DNA of 60,681 nt from Thecamonas trahens ATCC 50062. Its lineage: Eukaryota > Apusozoa > Apusomonadida > Apusomonadidae. Below, in pieces: positions 8,571 through 17,190 of the stretch; the stretch's first letter is position 1, and the number at the start of each line of letters is the position of its first letter. Location of the stretch: the NCBI RefSeq assembly GCF_000142905.1, contig NW_013657657.1, positions 338,618 to 399,298 of the forward strand. The letters run 5' to 3'. The notes under the pieces were generated by a model. That model was not told where the DNA came from. It worked only from the letters and a program-made list of their open reading frames with translations, and made no database searches. A program made the position numbers and the translations under genes.

Positions 8571-9470
8571 ATGGCTACAGCAACGATCTCGCGTTTAGTA
8601 CAACGGCTCCGCAGTGCGCCACAGGAGCATCCGTTTGGGTTCGGCGTGGTCTTCTCGACAGCCAAGACGTCTGCGGCCGACGCATTGGTCCAGGTGGTGG
8701 TTGAGCAGCGCGAGGCGTTTGACTGGCGGCGCAACCTCGGGTTTGCCGCCTTTGGCTGCCTCTATCTCGGCGGACTGCAGTATGCGATGTTTGTGCCGAT
8801 GTTCCGGCGGCTCTTTCCGTACACCGACGAGTTCCTGGCCAAGCCGCTGCGGCTGCGGCTGGCGGACACGCGCGGATGGAAGGTGGTCGGCCAGCAGGTG
8901 TTTGTGGAGCAAGCGCTCATCAACCCATACCTCTACTTTCCGGCCTTTTATGCGTGCAAGAGCCTGGTCGCCGGCGAGCCGCTGGCCGAGGCGCGAGCGC
9001 GGTACATAGCCAACTTCCGTAACGACGTGCTCGCGTGCTGGGCCATCGGCCTCCCGGCCTCGACCATCAACTACACGCTGCTCCCGTTTTGGCTCCGGGT
9101 CCCGTACATTGCCTGCATCTCATTCTTCTGGACTGCCGTCCTGAGTCTGATGCGCGGCTCCGAGGGCTCGTCGGCCAAGGACGACAGCGGCGCCGAGGCG
9201 GCGGAGGCCGGCGATTCGGTCGTCGCTGCGGTCTGTCTCCCTGCTAGTGGCGGAGCGCGACTTGGACTCGGCGCGCTCACGGCAAAGCAAGTCTGGCGGG
9301 TGACGGCCGCGGTCGATGCGCACCAGGACGTGGTAGCGCGGACTCAGGTGGAGGCGGTGCAGGGCTCGCGTGAGGTAGTGGCTGTGATGGCAGTCGAGGT
9401 GGCGAGCGATGCGCGGGCTGAGCGCCTGGCAGGGTTAGTGAGAGCTCTGGCGGCGGCAGTGGAAAGCTGA
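8571..9470 (+). CDS. Mpv17/PMP22-family membrane protein with extended C-terminus
   Basis: The product has 299 residues. The ATG has a good context (acctgaccATGg). The first 200 residues show the Mpv17/PMP22/Sym1 pattern: an amphipathic start, then FAAFGCLYLGGLQYAMF, FVEQALINPYLYFPAFY, and the signature end where a transmembrane segment (WAIGLPASTINYTLLPFWLRV) leads into VPYIACISFFWTAVLSLMRG. Family members are small inner-mitochondrial or peroxisomal membrane proteins, some of which act as channels. Members usually stop shortly after this last helix (170-240 residues). Here about 100 extra residues follow, starting with an acidic SSAKDDSGAEAAEAG linker; I recognise nothing in them. The stop is only 5 bp from the convergent TRMT11 stop. 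Confidence 0.87.
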   Translation: MATATISRLVQRLRSAPQEHPFGFGVVFSTAKTSAADALVQVVVEQREAFDWRRNLGFAAFGCLYLGGLQYAMFVPMFRRLFPYTDEFLAKPLRLRLADTRGWKVVGQQVFVEQALINPYLYFPAFYACKSLVAGEPLAEARARYIANFRNDVLACWAIGLPASTINYTLLPFWLRVPYIACISFFWTAVLSLMRGSEGSSAKDDSGAEAAEAGDSVVAAVCLPASGGARLGLGALTAKQVWRVTAAVDAHQDVVARTQVEAVQGSREVVAVMAVEVASDARAERLAGLVRALAAAVES

Positions 9471-9475
9471 GAGCG

Positions 9476-11116
9476 CTACTGCATGGCAGAGGGGCCGGCA
9501 GCGCCGCTGTCGGCAGCGAGTGCACGGCGCTGGATCTCGCGCTGGTTGACAAGGAGGTGGCGGGCGCGTTTGGTCCCGCGCGACTGGTTCTGCTGGATGC
9601 GGCGCTTGCGCTCGGCCTTGCGCCCCTCCTGGGTGGTGGGCTTCTCGTAGGCGAGGATAAGCGAGCGGATAGTGACGACGTCGTCGCCTTCGAGCGACTC
9701 GTCGTAGACGTCCGAGACGGTGGCGGTCATGCCCGGCTCGAGCGGGGCGACCTTGACCATGGTGATGAGGCGGCGGCGGAAGCAATACGAGATAAACTGC
9801 TCCGAGTTGGCGACAACCTCAAAGGCTGGATGTGACGGGACGTGGCTCGAGTCATAGTTGTACGAGGTGGGGAGCCAAAAGACAAGACGGCCTCCGACGA
9901 CGAGGGCACGGGCGGCAAAGTCGAGCATGTCGATGACAATGTCTTTGGAGGTATAGAGAATGCGCTGGACAATGTGATCGTCTTTGAGCTCATCGGGGAT
10001 GACGACTGGCTTGGAGGTGTCCTTGGCGCCAACCTTACGGGCGCCCTCGCGGATGCCGTACGGCGGATCGGCGACGACAGCGTCGAGGAACGGGCGGCCG
10101 GAGCGGAAGTTGACTTGGGCGTTGTCGGCGCGGAAGACGTCAACAAGGAGCTGGGAAGTGCCGTACTGGTCAAAGTTGGAGAACAAATCGCGCTTGACAA
10201 TGTGTTTGTCGGCGTAGCGGTTGACCTCGCCACGGATGGTGCGGCCGCAGAGGTCCGAACCCATGACGTGGGCGCCAAAGGCGGCGAGCGGGACAAGGAG
10301 CGAGCCGGTGCCGACAAACGGGTCGAACATGAGGGTGTTCTCGCGGGCAAGGGCCTGGTTGGCCATGATGAGCGCAAGCTCGGCATTCATCGACGTTGTT
10401 CCGAGGTACACGCGCTTCTTCAGATCGTAGCTGTGGACGAGCTCGCGGGCCGAGTTGGAGACCTTGCGGCCGACGTGGGCAGCGACAATGGGCTGCTCGC
10501 TGCCAGAGCCGTCGGGCACACCGCTCGAAATCAGAATCCAGAAGGCGGCATCGGGCGCGCGGAGCTTGACCTTGCCGGAAAAGTGCGGGATGAAGCGATG
10601 GAACATGGCAAGCTGCTCGGGGTGCGAGTACTGCTTGCCGTACGTATCGGCGCGGAAGCAGTACGTGGAGCCGGCAGCGAGCCAGTCGAGCGAGACACCC
10701 TCCGGATTGTCCGGCGCTGGGGCGGCAACGGTGTCGGCAAAGGCCGCTTCCAGGCCGTCCATCGATTCGGCCGATGCCCAGTGCTCGTAGAGAGCCTTGA
10801 CGCCGACGCACCGCTGGACGACGGCGGCGGCCGAGGTCACGTCGGGGAAGACGACGCGGACAAAGGGGCTGTCACGGATGTCGATGGACCGGTCGTACTC
10901 GACAGGCACGTCGAGCAGGGCAGCCACAGCCTCAAACTCGGGCAGGCGGAACTCGAAGAATGAGGTGGCAAAGGCCACAAGGCCCACAAAGGGCCGCCGG
11001 GCGCTCGCCGCCTCCATCCGCCGCCGTCCGGCCTCGCTCGCCACCACGTCGGCCGCCGTCATCGGCGCAGGCCGTGTGTCGCGCTTGCGACCCTTGCCCT
11101 TTCTGGACGTCTGCAT
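9476..11116 (-). CDS. TRMT11: tRNA (guanine10-N2)-methyltransferase, TRMT11
   Basis: The product has 546 residues. It is a class I SAM-dependent methyltransferase of the Trm11 family, which with Trm112 makes m2G10 in tRNAs. The SAM-binding motif DPFVGTGSLLVP is at 265-276 and the catalytic N6/N2-amine motif DPPYGIREGARKVG at 350-363. A THUMP-like N-terminal half precedes them, with FFEFRLPEFEAVAALL and HPEQLAMFHRFIPHFSGKVKLR, and VYLGTTSMNAELALIMANQA leads into the Rossmann fold. The length fits eukaryotic Trm11 (about 430-460 residues) with some N- and C-terminal extension. The start codon lies in an N-terminus that is Lys/Arg-rich (SRKGKGRKR), compatible with cytosolic or nuclear localisation. 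The gene is head-to-tail with FZR1, 215 bp apart. Confidence 0.95.
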   Translation of the reverse strand: MQTSRKGKGRKRDTRPAPMTAADVVASEAGRRRMEAASARRPFVGLVAFATSFFEFRLPEFEAVAALLDVPVEYDRSIDIRDSPFVRVVFPDVTSAAAVVQRCVGVKALYEHWASAESMDGLEAAFADTVAAPAPDNPEGVSLDWLAAGSTYCFRADTYGKQYSHPEQLAMFHRFIPHFSGKVKLRAPDAAFWILISSGVPDGSGSEQPIVAAHVGRKVSNSARELVHSYDLKKRVYLGTTSMNAELALIMANQALARENTLMFDPFVGTGSLLVPLAAFGAHVMGSDLCGRTIRGEVNRYADKHIVKRDLFSNFDQYGTSQLLVDVFRADNAQVNFRSGRPFLDAVVADPPYGIREGARKVGAKDTSKPVVIPDELKDDHIVQRILYTSKDIVIDMLDFAARALVVGGRLVFWLPTSYNYDSSHVPSHPAFEVVANSEQFISYCFRRRLITMVKVAPLEPGMTATVSDVYDESLEGDDVVTIRSLILAYEKPTTQEGRKAERKRRIQQNQSRGTKRARHLLVNQREIQRRALAADSGAAGPSAMQ

Positions 11117-11331
11117 GGGTTGCGGCTTGGGGGTGGGGTGGGGTGGGGTGAGGTGAGGTCGTGGTCGTGGTCGCGGTCGTGGTCGCGGGGCTGGTGGTCG
11201 GGTGGGGCTGTGGCGGCAGCCGACGAGGCAGACCGTAGTAGCAGGGATTTATCAAGCATCACTCTGCTGGGCCGATCGAGTTGAGCAGCTTGCTAGGGCT
11301 AGTCGGGCGTGGACATGGGCACAGGCGATGT
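11117..11331. promoter_or_regulatory. TRMT11 5' flank with G-rich run on + strand
   Basis: This 215-bp spacer is the FZR1 3' end and TRMT11 promoter. Positions 11129-11210 are G/T-rich on the + strand (repeated GGGGT, then GTCGTGGTCGCG repeats), so C-rich on the TRMT11 sense strand. Confidence 0.45.
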
Positions 11332-13224
11332 CTAGCGGATGTCCGAGCGCGACGGGTGAAGCGCGGGCGAGCCGGATGATGAGCTGGAGGCACCCGAGGG
11401 GAAGACGTTCCAGAAGCGCAAGGTCTCGTCGCCGGCGCCTGTGGCAACCGTCTGGCCATCGGGCGAGACGGCAAGGTAGAGGACACGGTAGGTGTGACCC
11501 GTGAGAGTAGAGAGCGGGCGCATCGAGGGGTACGACCAGACGACGATCTGGTTCTGCGAGTAGCCGTGAGTGGAGACGAGCTCGTTGACGTTGCGTGACC
11601 AGTGGAGGTTGCAGACCTGCGAGCCGGTGTCGACGATTGAGAGCGGGGTTGTCCCACCAGCAATGTTCCAGAACTTGATGCACCGGTCGGCAGTTCCACC
11701 GCCCGTCGCCAGCAGGTCGCTCTGGTGAGGTGACCAGGCGATGGCCTTGATGGCAGCCTTGTGGGCCGTGATCTTGAGGACCGGGAGGGTGGACGAGACG
11801 GACCAGACGAGCAGGCGGTTGTCGTTGCCGCCCGACGCCAGGTGCTGCTCGTCAGGCGACCATCTGAGGCCGCACACCTCCTGGTTGTGGCCGTAGAAGC
11901 GGCCGACGTGCGAGTCTGCGGCACGGAGATCGTGCTGCAGGATCTGGCGGTCGCGCGAGCCAGTGGCAAGCACGGTTGTGCTCCATGCCATGGTCCCAAC
12001 TCGGTCGCGATGGCCAGCAAAGGTTCGGACCAGGCTGCGCTTGGCAGCGTCCCACACCTCGACCTTGCCCTGCACCGTGCCGACAGCAAGATGCTTGCCG
12101 TCGGGGACCCAGGTGACGGACGCGACCGTGTCGTTCGGGCCTACGTCACAGAGCTTGAAGACCTTGGACGTGCAGGCCGACCAGAGGTACACGCATGAGC
12201 CAAGCCCGACTGCCAGCATGTTGAGGGCGGACCAGTCAATAAGGTTGTAGTAAAAGTCGTCCTTCAGCCGTGGCGCGTCGAGGACCTTGAACGGGACCCG
12301 CGAGATCTTGCGCGGCGCCTTGCGCGGCGAGAGAAGCAGTCGCTGGGTCTGGATGCCGACCGGCGTGAGCGAGTACGGCGAGTCGACCGGCGCCTGGGTC
12401 TCGGCAGGTGGTGCGTACTGGAACAGATTGCGCCGCGCCGGCGAGCTGGCCGCGCCGGCCACACCCGCACCGGCGTCGCGGCCGCGCCGGCTGCGCATGG
12501 CGCCAGGCGACTTTCGCGGCGAAGTGACTAGCGACGGCGAGGCCATGGCGACGGCAGCACGGTGTGGCGAGCCGCCGGCCCCACGCATGGCGTGCCCCTC
12601 GCCGCCTTCGCCAGGCGAGCTGTAGGCAAAGGCCAGCAGCTCGGACCGAAGGACGGTCGAGTACGTGGTCGCGCCCGCGTCGCCGGTGACCGACGCGTCG
12701 GACGCGGTCGAACTCGCGCGGCCGCGGCCCCCCTGCATGTTTCCCGGAACAGCAGCAGCCCCGGCTCCGGGAGCTGCATCTCCCGACGGGCCGGCGCCGT
12801 CGCCCGGAGCGCTCCCGGCCTCGTTCTCATCATCCATGGCGTCTAGGAGCGAGAGGCCGAGCGAGTAGTTGGTCCCTGCGCGCGACGGGATGTACCGATC
12901 GGCATAGACCGGCGACGGAGCGCGGTTCTCGAGTGCCGCCGAGCCGAAGCGCTCGCTACGGGCAAAAGAGGTCTCGAGCAGTGCAGCGGCTGTGGCCGAT
13001 GCCGTCGAGTCGAGCGATGCGTTGGGCGAGGCGCCGCCTGCGCTCGACGTCGACGCCAGCGAGTCGTCCAGCCCACCAGCGCCGCCAAGCAGCCTCCGTT
13101 TTGTATTGCGCAGCAGCCGCTCTGACGGCGATCCCGTCCGGCCGCCTCCGCCGCCTGCCGACCGTCGACGCCGCTTGGGCGACATGGACCTGCGCAAGCG
13201 CTTCTCGTAGCTCTGGTGGAGCAT
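11332..13224 (-). CDS. FZR1: APC/C activator FZR1/CDH1 (fizzy-related WD40 protein)
   Basis: The product has 630 residues. It carries the hallmarks of a Cdc20/Cdh1 coactivator: a C-box DRYIPSR (109-115), seven WD40 repeats in the C-terminal half, and a terminal Ile-Arg (SDIR), the IR tail that docks on the APC/C. The segment LLLSPRKAPRKISRVPFKVLDAP before the propeller is the Cdh1 form (RKIx-x-PFKVLDAP) rather than the Cdc20 form. The long N-terminus (about 280 residues) is Ser/Pro-rich with many S-P sites, as expected for a CDK-inhibited Cdh1. The protein recruits KEN- and D-box substrates for ubiquitination in late mitosis and G1. Its promoter lies in the divergent region that contains an assembly gap. 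Confidence 0.95.
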   Translation of the reverse strand: MLHQSYEKRLRRSMSPKRRRRSAGGGGGRTGSPSERLLRNTKRRLLGGAGGLDDSLASTSSAGGASPNASLDSTASATAAALLETSFARSERFGSAALENRAPSPVYADRYIPSRAGTNYSLGLSLLDAMDDENEAGSAPGDGAGPSGDAAPGAGAAAVPGNMQGGRGRASSTASDASVTGDAGATTYSTVLRSELLAFAYSSPGEGGEGHAMRGAGGSPHRAAVAMASPSLVTSPRKSPGAMRSRRGRDAGAGVAGAASSPARRNLFQYAPPAETQAPVDSPYSLTPVGIQTQRLLLSPRKAPRKISRVPFKVLDAPRLKDDFYYNLIDWSALNMLAVGLGSCVYLWSACTSKVFKLCDVGPNDTVASVTWVPDGKHLAVGTVQGKVEVWDAAKRSLVRTFAGHRDRVGTMAWSTTVLATGSRDRQILQHDLRAADSHVGRFYGHNQEVCGLRWSPDEQHLASGGNDNRLLVWSVSSTLPVLKITAHKAAIKAIAWSPHQSDLLATGGGTADRCIKFWNIAGGTTPLSIVDTGSQVCNLHWSRNVNELVSTHGYSQNQIVVWSYPSMRPLSTLTGHTYRVLYLAVSPDGQTVATGAGDETLRFWNVFPSGASSSSSGSPALHPSRSDIR

Positions 13225-13313
13225 GGACTGTGTGTGTGTAGCCAGGGGAGGGAGGGAGGGAGGGAGGGGAGGGAGGGAGGGAAGTTGGGGGAGGAGTGGT
13301 AGGGGGAGGAAGG

Positions 13314-13580
13314 NNNNNNNNNNNNNNNNNNNNNNNNNNNNNNNNNNNNNNNNNNNNNNNNNNNNNNNNNNNNNNNNNNNNNNNNNNNNNNNNNNNNNNN
13401 NNNNNNNNNNNNNNNNNNNNNNNNNNNNNNNNNNNNNNNNNNNNNNNNNNNNNNNNNNNNNNNNNNNNNNNNNNNNNNNNNNNNNNNNNNNNNNNNNNNN
13501 NNNNNNNNNNNNNNNNNNNNNNNNNNNNNNNNNNNNNNNNNNNNNNNNNNNNNNNNNNNNNNNNNNNNNNNNNNNNNNNN
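13314..13580. other. Assembly gap (267 N)
   Basis: The sequence is N throughout. The gap is flanked by a GGGA microsatellite on the left and a C-rich stretch on the right, so it probably failed to assemble because of simple repeats. Its length is not the default 100, so it may be an estimate from paired reads. Confidence 0.98.
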
Positions 13581-13862
13581 CCCCCTTACCCCTCCCCCTT
13601 CCCTCCCCCTGTCACTCTCGCGCCGTCGCACTCGCCACCAACCGATGGCTTCCGAAAACTTGAATGGAGTTGGACAAAACGCAAAATGGGCGTGTCGCCA
13701 CGAATGAGCGCACAAACGAACGAACGAACGACCGATCAGCCGAAACGGCACGCCTCCCTCCCTCCCTCCCTCCCTCCCTCCCTCCCTCCACTCAGCTCAG
13801 CTCAGCGAGGCCACAACGGACAGCCCACCGCACCCCAGCCCACACCCATCCACGCCCGATCA

Positions 13863-13863
<1 letters not shown>

Positions 13864-13898
<35 letters not shown>

Positions 13899-13930
13899 GC
13901 ACACACACACACGCACACGCACGCACACAC
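13864..13930. repeat. (CA)n microsatellite
   Basis: This is a CA dinucleotide tract with a few CG interruptions, ending about 50 bp upstream of the ATG at 13979; it lies in the presumed 5' UTR or promoter. Confidence 0.9.
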
Positions 13931-13978
13931 CAGCACACACTCTTCACACATCCCCATCCCCAGCCCGCCGCAAGAGCC

Positions 13979-16312
13979 ATGACCTCCCGGCTGGAGGCGG
14001 CCTTCCGCGAGCTGGACGCTCGGGAGGCTGCGCTGGCTGCCTTCTACTCGCCCAACCCGTCGCCGGCTCCAACTGCGGCGCACGCTCCTCCGGCTAGGAC
14101 GCCGGCGGCGAGTCCAGGAGCCGACCTCCTCACTCTGCCCGAGCCGCTGCCGGCCATCGGCGCCGAGGGCTCGTTCCTCCGCGACGGGTCGACGGCCGAT
14201 GCGTACGTGGTGCCACGGGCGACGTCGCGGAGCAGACACCGCTTTGCCCGCATGCTGGCCGAAGATAGCCTTTCCGCCGCCGTGTCGAGCGAGAACCCGC
14301 TGGCGGCCGTTCAGCTCCGCGAGCACAAGCTGCTCATCCGCGACTGCCCGCCCGTCACCATCGTCCACGGCTTCTTTGCCTCGCCCTTTGACGACCTCGC
14401 CAACAACCCGTTTTCGCTGACAGACTCGCCCGCCCGCGCCCGCGCCCTGCAGCGCGGCGACGGCAGCGGAAGCGACTCGGATAGCAACGACAATGACGGC
14501 GACCGCCGCTCGCGCAGCCCGCTGGACATTGATCCGCTCTTTCGCACTCCGGCGCAGAAGCGCGAAGCGTTCGACGCAAAGTATGCCGCCCGGCGGAGCG
14601 GTGCCAAGTCAGCGCCGCGGCCGCGATCGCAAGCTGCTGTCCGCCGCCGGCCTGCCAGTCGCGCTGCCCGCCAGCTCCGCAGCAGTCGTGGCCGCCACCC
14701 GCGGGCCAAGTCGTCGCTCGGCCACAGACCGCCATCACGCGGTAGCGCCACGTTCATCACGGCGCCTGGCGCCGGCGGATCTCCAGCGCCCGACGTCCAC
14801 AAGCCCTTTCTCCATGATCCACTTGCAACTGGCTACCGCCCGCCGTACGCGACGAGGACGCTCCGCGAGGTTGTTCTCGACGAGGAGGCCGATCAGCGGC
14901 ACCGCGACTTTGACCAGCTGTTTGTCACTGCAGACTCGGCTAAGCGCGACTGGCTCCGGCCGGCCTCGCGTGCCCTGCCTGACGCCTCGGCATCACTTCG
15001 CCGCACCTGTCCTGTGCCCGAGTCGTCGGAGGAGCACTCGCCGACAGTGTACTCGCCCGCGACGCCGGCATCACCGTCGCTGCGGCGACTGCGGTCAGAC
15101 GCGCTCAACACCTCCGAGTCGCTGGCCTCGGTCGGGACAACAAGCTCGGAACTTGACGCCACGCTCGTTTCCATGCCGGCCTCGCCGCAGTGGCAAGTCC
15201 GTACCGTTGTCGGCGTCGAGGCTGTGGCGCAGTCGTCGGCAGCCGAAATCGACAAGGAGCTCGCGGCGCGCAAGCTCCAGTTGCACACCGCCATCAGGGA
15301 GGCTTTCCATGGTGGGTCTCTCGCCCGCAAGACCTACGCAGGTATTCGAGTCGATGAGCTCTTCTCGAAAGTCGCCACCGAGCATTTGCACGCCCAAAAC
15401 AAGACCAAGTTCAAGTCGGCAGCCCACAAGCTGCTCCAACGGCAGCGCGCTCGCCGCGGCTCGGTCAATCTCAAGCGCCCTCCAGCCCTCGACTCATCGC
15501 CGCTTCGTCCGCTTGCTCCGCTCTCACTCCGCACCCGCTCCGACTCGGAATCGGCGCTGGCCGCCGTGAATGCGCTCGACTCGGACGACCTAGCTGTCGA
15601 TTCGACGATTAAGGCCGAGGCCGATGACAACGCAGCTATCGATACCAACGCGCTCCGCAGGTCGTCTATGATGGCGGCCACGTTCTCCAACTCGTCGATC
15701 GAAAAGCTCAAGCAGCGCCGGAACTCGAGTCGTCGCGGCTCGACGGCGGCGGCTATGGTGGCCTCGGGCGTGTGGTCGATCGACATCCAGCTCCTCTCGC
15801 CGCACCTGGCCGGCCTCCGCGCCGAGGCGAGCGAGAGCGGCCCGCGCGATCTTGTTTTCGCGCTCGACGTTGCGGCCACACCGCCGTCTCTCCACGACGC
15901 CGGGTTGTACTCGTTCCGAATCATGGCCACGTCGCAGATGGAGCTCACCACCACGGTGTTCTCGGTCGAGGTTGTCGACGACGACACCCGGTCGCGGACC
16001 ATCATGCGCCCGCTTGGCTACAACCCGGCCAACTCGCTCCTTGTCCTCCCGCAAACCAAGGCGACACTCTTGAGCTTGCCAGACCTCCTCCCGTGGGTCA
16101 CCACGCCGGCGCAGCTGTTCGGCCGGCGGATCCAGCTCCGCATCTATGCGCAGCCGCCGTCGGCGCGCCGCGGCTCAGTGGCGGCCGCCACCCTCGCGTC
16201 GCTCAGAGGCGGGTCCGACAGCAACTTTGGCAGCGCCGCCACCACGAGCCCCAGCGGAGCGCGACTTGTCTTTGAGGCTGGCCTCCTATTTGTGCCGTCA
16301 TCGCAAGCGTAA
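13979..16312 (+). CDS. Unrecognised Ser/Arg-rich protein with multiple RRxS phospho-sites
   Basis: The product has 777 residues from the ATG at 13979 (context aagagccATGa); the ORF stays open upstream only through microsatellites. I do not recognise the family. The first 500 residues are Ser/Pro/Arg-rich and probably disordered. At about 430-480 there is a helical segment (EIDKELAARKLQLHTAIREAF, then TYAGIRVDELFSKVA). Five AGC-kinase-type sites occur late in the protein: RARRGSV, ALRRSSM, QRRNSS, SRRGST and SARRGSV. The last 190 residues look beta-rich and folded (VWSIDIQLLSPHLAGL, LVFALDVAATPPSLHDAGLYSF, RIQLRIYAQPPSARRGS). The stop is TAA followed by A, 32 bp from the convergent EXOSC8 stop. 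Confidence 0.75.
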   Translation: MTSRLEAAFRELDAREAALAAFYSPNPSPAPTAAHAPPARTPAASPGADLLTLPEPLPAIGAEGSFLRDGSTADAYVVPRATSRSRHRFARMLAEDSLSAAVSSENPLAAVQLREHKLLIRDCPPVTIVHGFFASPFDDLANNPFSLTDSPARARALQRGDGSGSDSDSNDNDGDRRSRSPLDIDPLFRTPAQKREAFDAKYAARRSGAKSAPRPRSQAAVRRRPASRAARQLRSSRGRHPRAKSSLGHRPPSRGSATFITAPGAGGSPAPDVHKPFLHDPLATGYRPPYATRTLREVVLDEEADQRHRDFDQLFVTADSAKRDWLRPASRALPDASASLRRTCPVPESSEEHSPTVYSPATPASPSLRRLRSDALNTSESLASVGTTSSELDATLVSMPASPQWQVRTVVGVEAVAQSSAAEIDKELAARKLQLHTAIREAFHGGSLARKTYAGIRVDELFSKVATEHLHAQNKTKFKSAAHKLLQRQRARRGSVNLKRPPALDSSPLRPLAPLSLRTRSDSESALAAVNALDSDDLAVDSTIKAEADDNAAIDTNALRRSSMMAATFSNSSIEKLKQRRNSSRRGSTAAAMVASGVWSIDIQLLSPHLAGLRAEASESGPRDLVFALDVAATPPSLHDAGLYSFRIMATSQMELTTTVFSVEVVDDDTRSRTIMRPLGYNPANSLLVLPQTKATLLSLPDLLPWVTTPAQLFGRRIQLRIYAQPPSARRGSVAAATLASLRGGSDSNFGSAATTSPSGARLVFEAGLLFVPSSQA

Positions 16313-16344
16313 AGCCGCACACAGTACGCGTTTATCGAGTTGTA

Positions 16345-17190
16345 TCACGACAGCAGCGGGACGAGGGCGGCGGCGCGTTCCTGGGCGACCGCGACGCACT
16401 GGGCAATGGCATCGAGGCTCAGCGGAGCCTTGCCTGTCTTGACGGTGGCGAGAACGTTGCCCGAGTAGCCATCGAGAACAATGCCGACCTTTGCAGAGAG
16501 TAGCACCTCTTCTGAGGCGGTGGGGTCTGCGATGAGGTGCGAGCCAAGGAGGCCAAAGGTGAAGGAGAGCGGGAGGGTGGGCACGTTGCGCAGCGTGCCG
16601 ATGTCCATGGCCCGCGACTCCGCGCCGTCGTTGACATAGACCTGGCCATCTGCGGCGTCGACGTCGACAGCCGGCAGCTCAAACGAGGCGAGGGCGGCGA
16701 CAGCAGCGAGGAGGGCGGCGTCGTCGAGCGAGCCCGAGTCGTCGAGGACGATGACGTCGAGGTAGAGAACCCAGACAGCGACGCCCGGCTCGATGCACAG
16801 CGCATCGAGCGCGACGCCCGATGCGTTGCCGAGGAGCACCTCGTTGAGATGGCGGGTGAGGACCTGGGTCCGGTCCGACGGGCGCCCGGGCTCAGCGTCG
16901 GGCGAACAGAGCGGCGGGAGCTCTGCGTTGACCACCAGCATGCCTGTGGACGGCGCGCCTGCAGCCGGCGGACCAACCTCGGCCTTGACTCCAGCCATCA
17001 CTGCAGTCTCGCCCACCCGCACAAGCGCAGAGCCGACCGTTGATGAGGCAAGCACACCGCGGGAGACCGCCGCCGCACGGAACTCCAGCAGGCCGCGCCC
17101 ATCCGGCCGCACCGCCGCCGCCAGGAACTTCTCATGAAAGTCGAGCGGGAGGAGCTTGCGGAACGAGTCTACGTCCAGCTTGGCCGCCAT
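16345..17190 (-). CDS. EXOSC8: Exosome complex subunit RRP43 (EXOSC8), RNase PH fold
   Basis: The product has 281 residues, matching the family's usual 276-280. It aligns along its length with eukaryotic RRP43: LPLDFHEKFLAAAVRPDGRGLLEFR at the start, then GSALVRVGETAVMAGVKAEVGPP, VVNAELPPLCS, LCIEPGVAVWVLYLDVIVLDDSGSLDDAALLAAVAAL and DPTASEEVLLSAKVGIVLDG. RRP43 is one of six RNase PH-like ring subunits of the nuclear and cytoplasmic exosome; as is usual for the eukaryotic ring it is expected to be catalytically inactive and structural in 3'-5' RNA decay and processing. The start is the first ATG and matches the expected N-terminus. TAAA follows the stop by about 10 nt on the sense strand. Confidence 0.95.
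   Translation of the reverse strand: MAAKLDVDSFRKLLPLDFHEKFLAAAVRPDGRGLLEFRAAAVSRGVLASSTVGSALVRVGETAVMAGVKAEVGPPAAGAPSTGMLVVNAELPPLCSPDAEPGRPSDRTQVLTRHLNEVLLGNASGVALDALCIEPGVAVWVLYLDVIVLDDSGSLDDAALLAAVAALASFELPAVDVDAADGQVYVNDGAESRAMDIGTLRNVPTLPLSFTFGLLGSHLIADPTASEEVLLSAKVGIVLDGYSGNVLATVKTGKAPLSLDAIAQCVAVAQERAAALVPLLS

Larger units (their letters stand above)
13225..13978. promoter_or_regulatory. Divergent promoter region with microsatellites and assembly gap
   Basis: This region separates the divergent FZR1 and RRxS-protein start codons. In order it holds a (GGGA)n tract (about 13244-13290), a run of Ns, a C/T-rich stretch, a (CGAA)n tract (13715-13731), a (TCCC)n tract (13751-13789) and a (CA)n tract (13864-13930). 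It is simple sequence apart from about 130 bp of unique DNA. The in-frame ORF extension upstream of 13979 runs through these repeats and is not credible as protein. Confidence 0.6.

Noticed and set aside
9842-10963. Long + strand ORF (373 codons) opposite TRMT11
   Set aside because: It is a mirror of the TRMT11 coding frame caused by high third-position GC; the minus strand has all catalytic motifs.
13664-13978. N-terminal extension of the RRxS protein
   Set aside because: The extension is encoded by CGAA, TCCC and CA microsatellites; the ATG at 13979 has a good context.
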